In this document: positions 45,673 through 55,890 of the stretch, piece after piece
Position numbering within the stretch: the stretch's first letter is position 1
Layout: each line of letters begins with the position of its first letter
From: Pseudodesulfovibrio sp.
GTDB taxonomy: Bacteria; Desulfobacterota; Desulfovibrionia; Desulfovibrionales; Desulfovibrionaceae
Length of the DNA stretch: 64,000 nucleotides
NCBI GenBank assembly: GCA_016744135.1
Contig: JADGEX010000001.1
Coordinates: 1,313,029 to 1,377,028, forward strand
Reading direction: 5' to 3'
Position numbers and translations under genes: made by a program
Notes under the pieces: generated by a model
The model's database searches: none
Told to the model about the DNA's origin: nothing
What the model saw: the letters and a program-made list of their open reading frames with translations, nothing else

Positions 45673-45957
45673 ATGTCCAAGAGAAGACGTTTTTCAGCAG
45701 AGTTCAAGGCCCGTGTTGCGCTTGATGCATTATCCGGCGAATTGACGCTTTCAGAGCTGGCCAGCAAGTACAAGATCCATCCCAATCAAGTCTCGACCTG
45801 GAAGCGACAGGCCAAAGATCAGATTGTTGACGGCTTTTCCGGCAAGGCAAAGTCTCGCCAAACAAATAGCGAGGACGAGCTCAAGGATCTGCACGCTAAG
45901 ATTGGCCAGCTAACAATTGAGAATGATTTTTTACAAAAGGCCTTCGCTCGGAAGTGA
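45673..45957 (+). CDS. IS3 OrfA, copy 2
   Basis: This is a 94-residue HTH_Tnp_1 protein with the same MSKRRRFSAEFKARVALDAL start as copy 1, an HTH near 25-50 and a leucine-zipper tail. Its TGA overlaps the GTG start of orfB (GTGA). Confidence 0.93.
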   Translation: MSKRRRFSAEFKARVALDALSGELTLSELASKYKIHPNQVSTWKRQAKDQIVDGFSGKAKSRQTNSEDELKDLHAKIGQLTIENDFLQKAFARK

Positions 45958-46838
45958 GCTGTGAGCGAAGGCGGCGGATGGTCGATAAGTATCATCCATC
46001 GCTCAGTATATCCCGACAATGTTTCGTGCTAGGCATGTTGCGATCGACGTTTTATTACACGCCGAAAGGAGAAAGTGCGTTCAACCTGCAGTTGATGCGG
46101 TTGATTGATGAGCAATTCATGGAAACGCCTTTCTTTGGAAGTCGTCAGATGAAACGGCATATGGTCAATTCTGGCTATGTGGTTGGTCGTCGTAGAATTC
46201 AACGTCTCATGCGTAAAATGGGACTTTCTGCGGTCTACCAAAAGCCAAGGACGACAATCCCACACCCTGAGCATAAGATTTATCCGTATCTTTTACGTGG
46301 GCTTCGGGTTGATCGTCCGAATCAGGTTTGGTGCACAGATATTACATACATTCCGATGAAGCGTGGATTTTTGTATCTTGTGGCGATTATGGATTGGCAC
46401 AGTCGTGCGGTCTTGTCTTGGCGACTTTCCAACACCATGGACACCGATTTTTGTGTTTCAGCCTTGGAAGACGCGATTACTCGCTATGGCGTACCTGAAA
46501 TCTTCAACACGGATCAAGGTTCACAATTTACGAGCTATGACTTTACAAGGTCTCTTAAGGAGGCAGGAATCCGCATTTCCATGGATGGCAAAGGCCGTTG
46601 GATGGACAACGTCATGATCGAACGACTGTGGCGTAGCTTGAAATATGAATGTGTTTATCTGCGGGAATTGGAGACTGGCAGTCAGGCTCGAAACGAGCTT
46701 GCGAGATGGTTTAGATTCTATAACTGGCAACGTCCGCATTCGACCTTTGACGGAAAGCGACCAATGGAGATATATTTGGACTCCCCCATTCCTGGGGGGC
46801 TAGCCCCCCAGGAATGGGGAGCCCGTCAGGCAGCGTAA
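45954..46838 (+). CDS. IS3 OrfB transposase (DDE), copy 2
   Basis: This 294-residue integrase-fold transposase has an HTH_21 region, then rve DDE residues: Asp in WCTDITYIP, Asp in [11 protein letters not shown] and the Glu region around [16 protein letters not shown]. It begins at a GTG overlapping the orfA stop; in the family the two are often joined by frameshifting. The C-terminal residues after MEIYLDS are encoded by a palindrome ([18 protein letters not shown]) and are not typical of the family. Confidence 0.92.
   Translation: MSCERRRRMVDKYHPSLSISRQCFVLGMLRSTFYYTPKGESAFNLQLMRLIDEQFMETPFFGSRQMKRHMVNSGYVVGRRRIQRLMRKMGLSAVYQKPRTTIPHPEHKIYPYLLRGLRVDRPNQVWCTDITYIPMKRGFLYLVAIMDWHSRAVLSWRLSNTMDTDFCVSALEDAITRYGVPEIFNTDQGSQFTSYDFTRSLKEAGIRISMDGKGRWMDNVMIERLWRSLKYECVYLRELETGSQARNELARWFRFYNWQRPHSTFDGKRPMEIYLDSPIPGGLAPQEWGARQAA
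46784..46819. repeat. Perfect 36-bp palindrome inside orfB end
   Basis: CCCCATTCCTGGGGGGC-TA-GCCCCCCAGGAATGGGG is translated in frame as the last part of OrfB. A related arm (CCCCCCAGGAATGGG) occurs in the hairpin of the 175-bp element at 55.9 kb. Confidence 0.85.
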
Positions 46839-46910
46839 GGAGAACCGAGCTCCACCTTAACCTTGCTGCCGAACTGTCCGAACAACCGGAACCACTTCTA
46901 ACCAACTCAC

Positions 46911-46981
46911 CCAGTAGCGTAGCTCGTAAAATTATCCACCTTAATCGCCGCTCAGTGACCCAACAAAGTGGACCCACCTCT
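46911..46981 (+). repeat. Second IS3 right-end remnant
   Basis: Downstream of the copy-2 right end is another right-end-like piece (TCGTAAAATTATCCACCTTA, CGCCGCTCAGTG, AAAGTGGACCCACCTCT), related to 25895-25945 and to the 55.9-kb element. It indicates nested insertions. Confidence 0.7.
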
Positions 46982-47200
46982 CCAGTTCATCTGCGAGGCC
47001 GGGACTGGGTATTAAAAAACTTGAACACAGCAGGCAAATGGAAAAAACAAATATCATCTTCTGGCAAACCATGATTCTATCAATAAGTTTTTTTCATTAT
47101 AGCTCAATTTTTAAATTAAAGTGACTTGCGCAGAATTTATGACTCATAGCAGCCACAACACATGCTCTGAGGGAGAATGACCTTATAAACAAAGCACTCA

Positions 47201-48544
47201 CTATCTATATTTTGATTTCAGCAATGGACGAAGAACGTAGTCCAGTATGTTTCTTCTGGTGACGACAATATCTACCTCTGCTTGCATACCGGGTATGATG
47301 AGTAAGCTGTCTTTCTCTTGACCTATATAATTCTGTGCGATGCTTACTTCCACAATATAAAATGTCCGGCCCTTTTCATCTGTTATCGAATCCGCTGAAA
47401 CCTGTTTCACTTTTCCAACGAGGCCTCCATACACCGCATAATCATAAGCGCTTAATTTTACTTTCGCCTCCTGGTCCAATCGAATAAATCCGATGTCTTT
47501 AGGAGGAATCTTTGTTTCCACCAATAATGTGTCTTCAAAGGGAACGATTTCCATGAGGGTCATTCCTGGTCTCACGGTCCCACCAACCGTGTCGGCAAAT
47601 GATTTTTTCACTGTGCCCTTAACAGGTGATCTAACTATGGTTCGATCTACTTTGTCCTTAAGTGATCCCTGAACAGCAAGCAGTCCTTCTGACTTCCTTT
47701 TCAGATCACTCATTTCTGCACGCGCCTGTTGTTTGAAATCAGTCACAATACGGTCAATTCTTTCTTGGACTTCTAAAATGCTCGCTTCTATTTCTGGTAT
47801 TGCAAGCCGCGCATCATCCATAATTGTTTTAGCTTCAAGTACTTTTTCTTTTTCTTTCATTACATCCAATTCAGTTACAATCCCACTTTTCTGTAATGGT
47901 TCATATTTTCGAAGCTCTTTCACCGCGAGATCATATTTACCTCTGGCGTTTCGTACTTTTTGCTGTAACTGCGCTATTGCCGCCTTTTTTTCTTTTTGGG
48001 ACAACAGCAACGCATCAATTTGATTTTGCAAATCATCTTCCCTGCTTTTAGCAAGACTCAATTGTTCATCAACCAATTCAGGGTGCCGCATTGTCAATTC
48101 TTCAGAAAATTCAACATCAACTCCACGAGCTTCAGCATCCAACCGCTCAATGGCAACCTGCAAACTGATCGATTCAAGTGCGTTCTTTTGGAAATCAGCA
48201 CTGAATTGAATATTCTTCAGCAACAGCAACGGGGTACCTTTTTCTACGACCTGCCCCTCTCTGACGAGGATTTCTTTAAGAATTCCTCCTTCAAGATTCT
48301 GAATTTGCTGTATCTTGGACGAAGGGATGACTCTTCCTTGTCCTTTGATGACATCATCAATTTGCGCAAATCTGGCCCAAAGAATCGCTGATGCTGCTAG
48401 CAGAACTATCGCATAAAGAATAAGCCGCCCGCCTCGCGGACTTTGCAATAAAACGGCAGCCTGAACATCAGCCGCATACTCAATATCTCTGATTACTGGT
48501 TCTCGATTGCCATCGGCCATTTGAGTTGATTGTGAATTATTCAT
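47201..48544 (-). CDS. Type I secretion membrane-fusion protein (HlyD family)
   Basis: This 447-residue protein starts at the ATG at 48544 (AAGGA upstream) and overlaps the end of the ABC gene by 8 bp. It has one N-terminal transmembrane helix (~42-62), the lipoyl half-motif KIQQIQNLEGGILKEILVRE (~82-101), a long periplasmic coiled coil (~130-300) and the second lipoyl half plus beta-barrel (VKGTVKKSFADTVGGTV). It bridges the ABC exporter to an outer-membrane TolC, which is not encoded in the window. Confidence 0.93.
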   Translation of the reverse strand: MNNSQSTQMADGNREPVIRDIEYAADVQAAVLLQSPRGGRLILYAIVLLAASAILWARFAQIDDVIKGQGRVIPSSKIQQIQNLEGGILKEILVREGQVVEKGTPLLLLKNIQFSADFQKNALESISLQVAIERLDAEARGVDVEFSEELTMRHPELVDEQLSLAKSREDDLQNQIDALLLSQKEKKAAIAQLQQKVRNARGKYDLAVKELRKYEPLQKSGIVTELDVMKEKEKVLEAKTIMDDARLAIPEIEASILEVQERIDRIVTDFKQQARAEMSDLKRKSEGLLAVQGSLKDKVDRTIVRSPVKGTVKKSFADTVGGTVRPGMTLMEIVPFEDTLLVETKIPPKDIGFIRLDQEAKVKLSAYDYAVYGGLVGKVKQVSADSITDEKGRTFYIVEVSIAQNYIGQEKDSLLIIPGMQAEVDIVVTRRNILDYVLRPLLKSKYR

Positions 48545-50783
48545 GGCTGTTATCCTTTTCTGTAGCATTTGCCCCCTGCAACATACTAACAACCGCATCT
48601 TTGAGGCCTTGAGTAACAATCTGTCCGTGGTCCATAACGATAAGATGCTTCACGAGTGTCAGGAGCGAAGCCTTATGCGTCACAAGTATAAGTGTTTTGT
48701 CATGGATTATAGGGCCGAGTCTTTGCAAGAATGCTTGTTCAGAACTGCTATCCATGGAACTAGTCGGTTCATCGAGCAAAAGAATTGGGGGATCGAGCAA
48801 CAAGGCACGGGCAAGTAATACGCATTGTCTTTGCCCTCCTGATAAGGTTCGGCCTTGTTCCCCGACATTCATATCCATGCCATCCGGCTGATGAGCTATA
48901 AAATCCATGACTCCTGCAAGTTCGGCAGCCGTGTTCACAGTACGGTCATCCACATGAGGAACCCCCATAATTATATTTTCCCTTATGGTTCCGTAAAACA
49001 ACACCTGATCTTGGGTGACCAAACCGATATGGCGGCGAAGAACTGACGGGTCAAGTTGGTTCAGGTTTATTCCATCGACTTCAATGGTCCCTTTGGTAGG
49101 GCGATACAGCCCAATCAGCAATCTGGCTATTGTCGACTTTCCAGATCCTATCTTTCCAATAACTCCAACATGCTCTTTAGGTTTAATGTTGAAGCTCACT
49201 CTCGCTAGCGCGAAATATTCCGATTCGGGATAATTGAAATCAACCTTATCGAAAAGAATACTCCCTTCAAAAGTTGGATGATAGGTAAACTTTTTCTCAG
49301 GCGGACGTTCCTGCTCTAAATCCATAATTGTCTTTAAAGAGGAATATGCAGAGCGGGCAGAATTGTAACGAGTTCCAATGTTTGCCATCCGTATAAATGG
49401 GCTGATAGCTCTGCCGTTAAGCATCATGGCTGCAATCAACGACCCCATATTCAGTTCTCCATCCTTGATGAGGTAAACTCCAAAGATGAGAAGTGCTATA
49501 GTTGCGAGTTGATTCGTGTACGTCCCAACCGAACTTGCCGCAGACGAAAGGAGGCGACTTTTCATATTACATTGAGCAATGTAGCTGACCGCTTCTTCCC
49601 ATTTTCGTTGAATTTGACCTTCGGCACCAGTGGCTTTCACCGACTCCAACCCATGCAAGGTCTCGATGAGGAGTCCATTCTTTTGGGAGCTTGCTCGTGA
49701 AGACTTCACGATGGCGGCTTTCATTATAGGATGAAAAAACAATCCGGATAAAAGGATAATAGCTATCGCCCCAATGGGAATCCACACAAGGGGACCAGCC
49801 ATCACACCAATTACGGCAAGAAAAAGCAGAGCGAATGGGAGGTCTACGATTGCTCCGAGACTCGCAGATGTGACAAAGTCTCGTACCACCTCAAATTCCT
49901 GTATATTTTTAGCAAATGTGCCTGCAGAAGCAGGTCGGTTTTCGAAGTGCATACCAAGCGTCTGTCCAAAAAGACGTGCAGAAAGGATTAGATCTGATTT
50001 TTTCCCAGCAAGATCAAGAAAGTATGTTCTAATTATTCGAAGCGCGATATCAAAGGAGAAAGCAATAAAAGCCCCAAGAGCTAACCACCACATGGTCTCT
50101 ATCGCGTTGTTTGGGACTACTCTATTGTATACATTTCTAACGAAAAATGGACTGACTAATACGATAACATTAATGAAAATAGTGGCGAGAAAAACGTCTC
50201 GATAAATCCGCCAGGAGAGAAGAATGGTACCCCAGAACCAATGCTCGGATTTTAGGGAAATATTTTGTTCAGTGCGTTTTTCAAATTGAAATTCCGGTTT
50301 TGAAAAAATAACATGCCCTTCATACTCATTTTCTAATTGGTCCAAAGGAATAGTCATGCTGCCCGGGACATTCGTGTCATCCTTGTCCATTGCCCCCTCG
50401 CTGGCCTCAGGCAGAACAAGTTCCGCGACTTGCTTGGAGTGATCAATTGCAGACAAAACACAACATCGCCGATCCTGTAATAACAGGACACAAGGGCATG
50501 TCAGGTCGCTGATTTCTCTTAATTTTCTTTTGGCTATTCGACTTGAAAACCCCGCGCGCTGTGAGGCCCGAAGATACAGGCTCAAGGTCAGTTTATTGTC
50601 TTCTAATGGCAGCCCAGCAATAAGAGCTTCTGCACTCATTAGACGACCATGCATCTTTAATATGATGCTGAGTGATGTGCGCAGCGGGTCGAAAAACGTA
50701 TCTGCGCTATTTGGGTAGTCCCAACGGAATCCAGGCTCCTCTTGTTCGGGTAGTTTTGGAGCCTTTTTTATTTCATCACTCAT
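48537..50783 (-). CDS. Type I secretion ABC exporter (LssB/HlyB-like)
   Basis: This 748-residue protein has an N-terminal C39-like domain (~25-150) without the catalytic Cys (DPLRTSLSIILKMHG), so it binds rather than cleaves its cargo. Six transmembrane helices (~190-460) follow, then an ATPase domain with Walker A GKIGSGKS, signature LSGGQRQCVLLARAL and Walker B ILLLDEPTSSMD. AAGGAATT precedes the ATG. It lies 66 bp after the adhesin gene on the same strand and presumably exports that protein. Confidence 0.94.
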   Translation of the reverse strand: MSDEIKKAPKLPEQEEPGFRWDYPNSADTFFDPLRTSLSIILKMHGRLMSAEALIAGLPLEDNKLTLSLYLRASQRAGFSSRIAKRKLREISDLTCPCVLLLQDRRCCVLSAIDHSKQVAELVLPEASEGAMDKDDTNVPGSMTIPLDQLENEYEGHVIFSKPEFQFEKRTEQNISLKSEHWFWGTILLSWRIYRDVFLATIFINVIVLVSPFFVRNVYNRVVPNNAIETMWWLALGAFIAFSFDIALRIIRTYFLDLAGKKSDLILSARLFGQTLGMHFENRPASAGTFAKNIQEFEVVRDFVTSASLGAIVDLPFALLFLAVIGVMAGPLVWIPIGAIAIILLSGLFFHPIMKAAIVKSSRASSQKNGLLIETLHGLESVKATGAEGQIQRKWEEAVSYIAQCNMKSRLLSSAASSVGTYTNQLATIALLIFGVYLIKDGELNMGSLIAAMMLNGRAISPFIRMANIGTRYNSARSAYSSLKTIMDLEQERPPEKKFTYHPTFEGSILFDKVDFNYPESEYFALARVSFNIKPKEHVGVIGKIGSGKSTIARLLIGLYRPTKGTIEVDGINLNQLDPSVLRRHIGLVTQDQVLFYGTIRENIIMGVPHVDDRTVNTAAELAGVMDFIAHQPDGMDMNVGEQGRTLSGGQRQCVLLARALLLDPPILLLDEPTSSMDSSSEQAFLQRLGPIIHDKTLILVTHKASLLTLVKHLIVMDHGQIVTQGLKDAVVSMLQGANATEKDNSHE

Positions 50784-50849
50784 GACAATTCCTTGTGGTT
50801 ACAGTCTGGCAAAAGGGATTCTTGTATGGCGGACATTCTTACTATTGCA

Positions 50850-53800
50850 CTATACATTTTCATCATCTTGATTATCAATCAATGAAGCCTCAAGTATAGA
50901 TACATCTGGCGTCGCGCTCTCCGGATTTTCTGGGGATTGGGTTGTTGTCGCGTCATTTGTGTGGCCATCATCTTGTGCTATTGGTGCCGCCACTGGCGAC
51001 TTTGCTGGCTGACTGGCCAAAAGAGCGTCAACCTCGCCAGATGTTTGGAGTATGTCTGACAAAACAAGGGGGTGCGCCTCGGCTTCTTCTGGTTGATCCG
51101 CATCAGTGTCATGATCGAGTTCACCAACCAATGGCTTCTGCGGCCCCGCATGATGTTCAACGGGGTCGTGATTGAGGTCGGCTACATTAATTGGGCTATC
51201 AATAGGGTGGTGTGTAGTCTGCCCATCAGCGTGCTCTGCGGCCTGCGCCAAAAATGCGTTATCAATGGCATCTTGCTCATCATCTGAGAGCGGTTCATCA
51301 TGAGCAACCGCAACGGCAAGTGGCTGCCCCAAGTCCATATTGATAGGCAGGTCTGTCGAAAAGTCAGCCGTTTGCCCGTCAGGCCCTGTTGTCTCTGCTG
51401 TTACCGACACCATGAAATTGCTACCGCCACCATGTAGTTGCGCTGTCAAATGGTCTAAATCCCACCCATCTACATCTACGGGATTATTTCCAACTGTTGC
51501 AGAATGAGTCCCATCGGTCAGGATGGTACCAGTCGGGAAACCACCGATCGTTGTTCCAGTAATAGCGTCCTTTGTATCGACTGGAGCGGTTATGCTCACA
51601 TCCAAATGCAAAAGGGAACCAGGTGGAGGAGGCGTCAAGGTAGTATTTACTTGGGTTACAATGTGTCCAAGATCGCCTTCATCGGTCAAAGAATGGGTTC
51701 CGGTAGTATCCACGAGGGAGCCACCAACACTACGTACGTCAAGAATAAGGCCCGAAGAACTGTCAATCTGAGAGGCAACCGGAGCTTTTGCAACTTCGGA
51801 TTCAGTCAAGGCATGATGGGCTAAAGCCGCATTGAATATTTCTCCTTGATAGTGTTCTCCTGAATTCCATCCGGGATTTGCCAGGTCGCTAGGGTTATTC
51901 AACTTTTGGCCTAAAACCATATAGGCATCTTGTGGCAAGGTCTCACCTTTATGAAAGTCGTGTATAGTCGAGACAAGATTACCATTGTCAAAGATTTTTA
52001 AATCACCTGTTGACGATTCCCACGTGAGGGCGACCCTATGGGAGTTGCCATCTTCAAGATTAATTCCAGTTGCTTGGTCTCCTGCTCCTCCGACCTTCAT
52101 GTTCGCAGGGTTCCACAATGAAAGTAAATTATTATGATTGGAATCTCCGAAGTTGAGTATGACAGGCCCTGAAGTCCCGCCAGATGTTCCCGTAGCCTTG
52201 CCAATGACGGTAAACTCAAGTGTTAATTCATTGAGAGGCTGACCTGCATTGATGTCCCTGACTATGATGTGCCCGTCAACTGAACCCGTTGAAATAACTT
52301 CCTGTTCTGCTGACATGGAAACGGAAATCGAAGCGGGATCAGTGACAGATGCCACGTCGATTTGAGCTGTTGCCGGAGTAGAACCGCCATGTCCATCTAC
52401 GACATCATAAGTTAAGTTTAGCTTACCACTATAATCCTTCTCAGGAGCCAAAGTGAAAGTTCCATCTTTGTTGTCGACGATTGTCCCATGGTCAGAATGA
52501 AGATTGGACACACTCAAGCTATCTGTCGTATCCGCATCTGTTGCGTGACTCAAAAGATCACTTGCGTGGAGCGTAACAGCTGTATCCTCTATCTCCCCAG
52601 ACAACAGAGTTACTCCAGCAACAGTTGGTGCGTCATTGGTACCATGGATAGTGATTTCAATTGTATGTTCGGTCCCATCAGGAGACTGTATTTTCACACT
52701 GTCTTTGAGGGTTTCACCGTCACCCAAATGCTGTATTTCAGGCTTTCTAGTGTCAACGATATACTCCCACGTTCCATTTTTATTGATGTCAAGCCTACCT
52801 CCAAGGGCGCTTGTATATGGTTCCAATTCTGAATGATTTGATACATGGACGAACGTCTTGAAATCAAAATGATTTTCTCCGGTATCCGGATCGGTAATTG
52901 TCAAATGGCCATAGGTGTGTATCTGGTGTGCCAAAAATGAGACAAGAGAGTATGTGTTGCGATCTTCCGTAACATCTCCAGTATCCACACCTCCGATGGT
53001 AGCCGCATCTCCGACGGGCGTAAGAGACATGGTGGCCTGAGCCGGAGTCGATCCTCCATGACCATCAGTCACATCATAGGTCAGGTTCACCTGACCATTA
53101 TAGTTCTTTTCCGGAACGAAGGAGAACGTGCCATCTTTGTTGTCGATGATTGCCCCATGGTCAGCTTTTAGGCTGGTTACACTCAAAACATCTGTCGCAT
53201 CAGTGTCAGTGGCATGAGTTAAGAGATCGGCCATATGGAGTGTTACAGATGTATCTTCCATGCCTGGAGCAAGAATCGTTGCTCCGCTGACTATCGAGGC
53301 GTCATTGGTTCCATGGATGGTTAATTCCAGATTTTTTGTTTCTGATGCGCCTTCACTGTCAGTAACAGTGATTGGAATCGTTATTTTTTCAGGTTGCCCG
53401 ACTGCCAAATGTTGGTATGCATGGTCGGTGGGATCGAAAGAATAACTGCCATCCTTGTTCAGTGTGAACCCTGGAGGATAATTTGATGTGGTAAAAGATA
53501 GTGTGTCTCCAGAGTCAACATCGGAGGCTATCATCTGGCCGGTCAATAACGAACCATCCTCCCTCACGCTCTGGCTCTGAGCCTGCAGCACCGGCGCGTC
53601 ATTTGTGCCAGTGACGGTCACATTGATATCGTGAGTTGTACCATCGGCGGAACGCACACGGTAGGTAACAACCTCAGTCTGACCTTCACTTAGCTGCTGT
53701 ATCGCAGTGTTGTTGTCATCTACTGTGTATGACCAGCTACCTGCGTTGGATATTTGTAAATGGCCGCTAAAAGGATCATGGACAGCATGCTCACCAAAAG

Positions 53801-55748
53801 GGCTATACTGAAAATGATCTTCACCAGCGTCTGGGTCATGAACACTCAGAAAACCTGAGACAATAAGCCTGGGGGTACTAATATGAGTGTTAATATTGAC
53901 ATCTTCTTTGATCGCTCCAGTATCATCACCACTAAACGTCGCAACATCCCGCACGGCCTGTAAATTTAAATTGGTTGTAGCAGGTGTGCTGGCTCCTTGC
54001 GGATCTTGTACTTCATATTTAAATTCAACTGCGCCATTGTAGTTTGCATCTGGATTAAACGTAAATGTACCGTCTTGGTTATCGCTCAACGTACCTGCCG
54101 ATGTGCCATCTGGCTTCACCGCCTGAAGGTTGTGTACAGTCAAATGTCCTTGATCAGGAGTATCGGTATCTGTTGCATTAGATAACAAGTCGGAAATATG
54201 AAGGGTGTAGTTGGCATCCTCGGAGCCTTGAGTCAGCACGACTGAACCGGTAATTGTTGGCGCATCGTTGCTACCAGTGACCGTAATCTCCAAATTCTGA
54301 GTGGATGTTGCTCCAGCACTATCGGTGACTGTAACCGGTATTTGCACCACCTCAATCTGCCCTGCCGCAAGATGCTGGTAGGCCTGTTCGGTGGAGTCGA
54401 AGGTATACTTACCATCCGTACCAAGAGTAAACCCAGGGGGAAGGTTGATAGCAGTAAATAACTGTGTGTCGCCGGTGTCCACATCGGTGGCTACCATCTG
54501 TCCAGTCAGTATCGAGCCATCCTCGACTACCGACTGACTTTGTGCATGAAGCACCGGAGTATCATTCGTTCCAACGACTGTGATAACCAGTTTCTGAGAT
54601 GCAGTTGCTCCTACGGTATCAGTGACTGTCACCGGGATGGTCAGGGTTTGCGTTTGCCCAACTGCCAGATGTTGATAGGCGCTATGTGCCGGATCAAAGG
54701 CATAGCTTCCGTCCTGTTTCAAGATGAAACCATCAACCTTTGATGACGCGCTGAAAGTTAAATGGTCTCCAACATCCACATCCGTTGCAAGGAGATGGCC
54801 TGATAGCAAACTCCCATCCTCAGCTACAGATTGGCTCTGAGCTTGGAGTATTGGAATGTCGTCAGTCCCATTGATATTAATAACTATTTTATGGCTTGTT
54901 CCATCAACGCTGTGAACGATAAACACACTCGTTAACGCATCCCCGACACCAAGTCCTTGCACTGCAGGATTTGAATTGTCGACATCAAAGGCCCACTGCC
55001 CATTGCCTTTCATGGAAAACGTCCCAAACATACCAGTCTGTGAGTCCTGTACAAAATGAGCTTGTCCCGGATTTGGATCGGATACCGATAATGCCCCTTG
55101 TGTGTGCAGTCTCGCATCTTCAACAACGCCACCGCTATCTTGACCCGATATGGTAGCTGCTTGCGGTGGAATTATCTGCAACCCGGACATGGTGATTGAT
55201 ATTTTTGAAACATGCTGGTGGTTCATGGACGTTGAGGTATTATGCAAGTCGGAGATGTCGGATGAGTGGGGTGGAGTATGAAACGTTTCGTGAAAGAATG
55301 CGTCTCCCTCGCGGTGAGAAGCAATAATACTCTCTTCCGAATGCTCAAGAACAAGAAGCTTCGAACTAACCTTGGTAAGCCTCCCCATTAAGCCCTCAAT
55401 AGAAAAGGGATTATCACTTTGTACAGAGGATGAATCCGTCGAAGTTTCCCCCGTAGTTTGATCGGAGAATGAGCCTTCAGAATCTCTATTATCATGACTG
55501 ACAGAGACTTGATCAGTGGTCATCAGCGATATGATCGAATGTTCCGGAAAAGCAAAAGAGATTGTGCCAGATTCAATAACTACATGCGCCCCTAGTGGGA
55601 CGATTTGACCAAGGTGGAGGGGGTGTTTATTACCGGCCTCGTCGATCAAGAAGATGGAGCCTGTCAGTAATTGAACTCTACATTGAGCCTGAGTGACTAT
55701 GATGTCGTTCCCAAGGGGGGCAAAAAAAGACTTAAACGAATTACTCAT
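50850..55748 (-). CDS. Giant VCBS/cadherin-repeat adhesin, type I secretion substrate
   Basis: This is a 1632-residue acidic surface protein. The ATG at 55748 has a perfect AGGAGG 6 nt upstream; an upstream in-frame ATG adds 29 unlikely residues. Residues ~1-100 resemble the N-terminal retention module of LapA-like adhesins (VQLLTGSIFLIDEAGNKHPL). From ~198 to ~1170 there are tandem repeats: three VCBS units starting AT(I/F)xGxDxG and ending GTNDxP or similar, four cadherin-like units starting LQAQSQSV(x)EDGS or similar, and three SxEDxxxTLHxxDLLxxATD units. A LamG/ConA-like domain follows at ~1190-1400 and a His/Asp-rich tail (PLVLSDILQTSGEVDALLAS). No RTX nonapeptides are present. It likely mediates attachment or biofilm. 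Confidence 0.9.
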   Translation of the reverse strand: MSNSFKSFFAPLGNDIIVTQAQCRVQLLTGSIFLIDEAGNKHPLHLGQIVPLGAHVVIESGTISFAFPEHSIISLMTTDQVSVSHDNRDSEGSFSDQTTGETSTDSSSVQSDNPFSIEGLMGRLTKVSSKLLVLEHSEESIIASHREGDAFFHETFHTPPHSSDISDLHNTSTSMNHQHVSKISITMSGLQIIPPQAATISGQDSGGVVEDARLHTQGALSVSDPNPGQAHFVQDSQTGMFGTFSMKGNGQWAFDVDNSNPAVQGLGVGDALTSVFIVHSVDGTSHKIVININGTDDIPILQAQSQSVAEDGSLLSGHLLATDVDVGDHLTFSASSKVDGFILKQDGSYAFDPAHSAYQHLAVGQTQTLTIPVTVTDTVGATASQKLVITVVGTNDTPVLHAQSQSVVEDGSILTGQMVATDVDTGDTQLFTAINLPPGFTLGTDGKYTFDSTEQAYQHLAAGQIEVVQIPVTVTDSAGATSTQNLEITVTGSNDAPTITGSVVLTQGSEDANYTLHISDLLSNATDTDTPDQGHLTVHNLQAVKPDGTSAGTLSDNQDGTFTFNPDANYNGAVEFKYEVQDPQGASTPATTNLNLQAVRDVATFSGDDTGAIKEDVNINTHISTPRLIVSGFLSVHDPDAGEDHFQYSPFGEHAVHDPFSGHLQISNAGSWSYTVDDNNTAIQQLSEGQTEVVTYRVRSADGTTHDINVTVTGTNDAPVLQAQSQSVREDGSLLTGQMIASDVDSGDTLSFTTSNYPPGFTLNKDGSYSFDPTDHAYQHLAVGQPEKITIPITVTDSEGASETKNLELTIHGTNDASIVSGATILAPGMEDTSVTLHMADLLTHATDTDATDVLSVTSLKADHGAIIDNKDGTFSFVPEKNYNGQVNLTYDVTDGHGGSTPAQATMSLTPVGDAATIGGVDTGDVTEDRNTYSLVSFLAHQIHTYGHLTITDPDTGENHFDFKTFVHVSNHSELEPYTSALGGRLDINKNGTWEYIVDTRKPEIQHLGDGETLKDSVKIQSPDGTEHTIEITIHGTNDAPTVAGVTLLSGEIEDTAVTLHASDLLSHATDADTTDSLSVSNLHSDHGTIVDNKDGTFTLAPEKDYSGKLNLTYDVVDGHGGSTPATAQIDVASVTDPASISVSMSAEQEVISTGSVDGHIIVRDINAGQPLNELTLEFTVIGKATGTSGGTSGPVILNFGDSNHNNLLSLWNPANMKVGGAGDQATGINLEDGNSHRVALTWESSTGDLKIFDNGNLVSTIHDFHKGETLPQDAYMVLGQKLNNPSDLANPGWNSGEHYQGEIFNAALAHHALTESEVAKAPVASQIDSSSGLILDVRSVGGSLVDTTGTHSLTDEGDLGHIVTQVNTTLTPPPPGSLLHLDVSITAPVDTKDAITGTTIGGFPTGTILTDGTHSATVGNNPVDVDGWDLDHLTAQLHGGGSNFMVSVTAETTGPDGQTADFSTDLPINMDLGQPLAVAVAHDEPLSDDEQDAIDNAFLAQAAEHADGQTTHHPIDSPINVADLNHDPVEHHAGPQKPLVGELDHDTDADQPEEAEAHPLVLSDILQTSGEVDALLASQPAKSPVAAPIAQDDGHTNDATTTQSPENPESATPDVSILEASLIDNQDDENV

Positions 55749-55890
55749 AAAGAAACCTCCTAAACCACGGACAATTAGGTGCTTCGGTATATCCATGAGC
55801 TGGTGACGAGCTGATTGATGATAGTAATCAAACATACACTACCTTTTTTAAGTGAATTTTCAAAACAAAAAAAATACACTTGCATTCAAA

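Larger units (their letters stand above)
45606..46899 (+). mobile_element. IS3-family insertion sequence, copy 2 (apparently intact)
   Basis: It spans 1294 bp. The left end AGAGGTGGGTGCGG with TTGGACAG and TTAAGGTGGAG pairs with the right end read inverted (AGAAGTGGTTCCGG, GGACAG, TTAAGGTGGAG). It encloses overlapping orfA and orfB without visible lesions. A perfect 36-bp palindrome lies inside the end of orfB. It separates corA from the type I secretion locus. Confidence 0.87.

Noticed and set aside
45940..45960. Programmed -1 frameshift between orfA and orfB of the IS
   Set aside because: I see no clear A6G-type slippery run with a following stem; GTGA start/stop overlap explains orfB translation equally well.
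46711..46977. Minus-strand frames in the IS ends (also 55886-56098)
   Set aside because: They recur only because palindromic IS-end sequence is read on both strands; there is no coding signature.
50850..55748. DNA-level tandem repeats in the adhesin gene taken as a CRISPR or satellite
   Set aside because: The repeats are ~100-residue protein domains that have diverged at the DNA level. No short regular repeat-spacer pattern is found here or elsewhere in the window.
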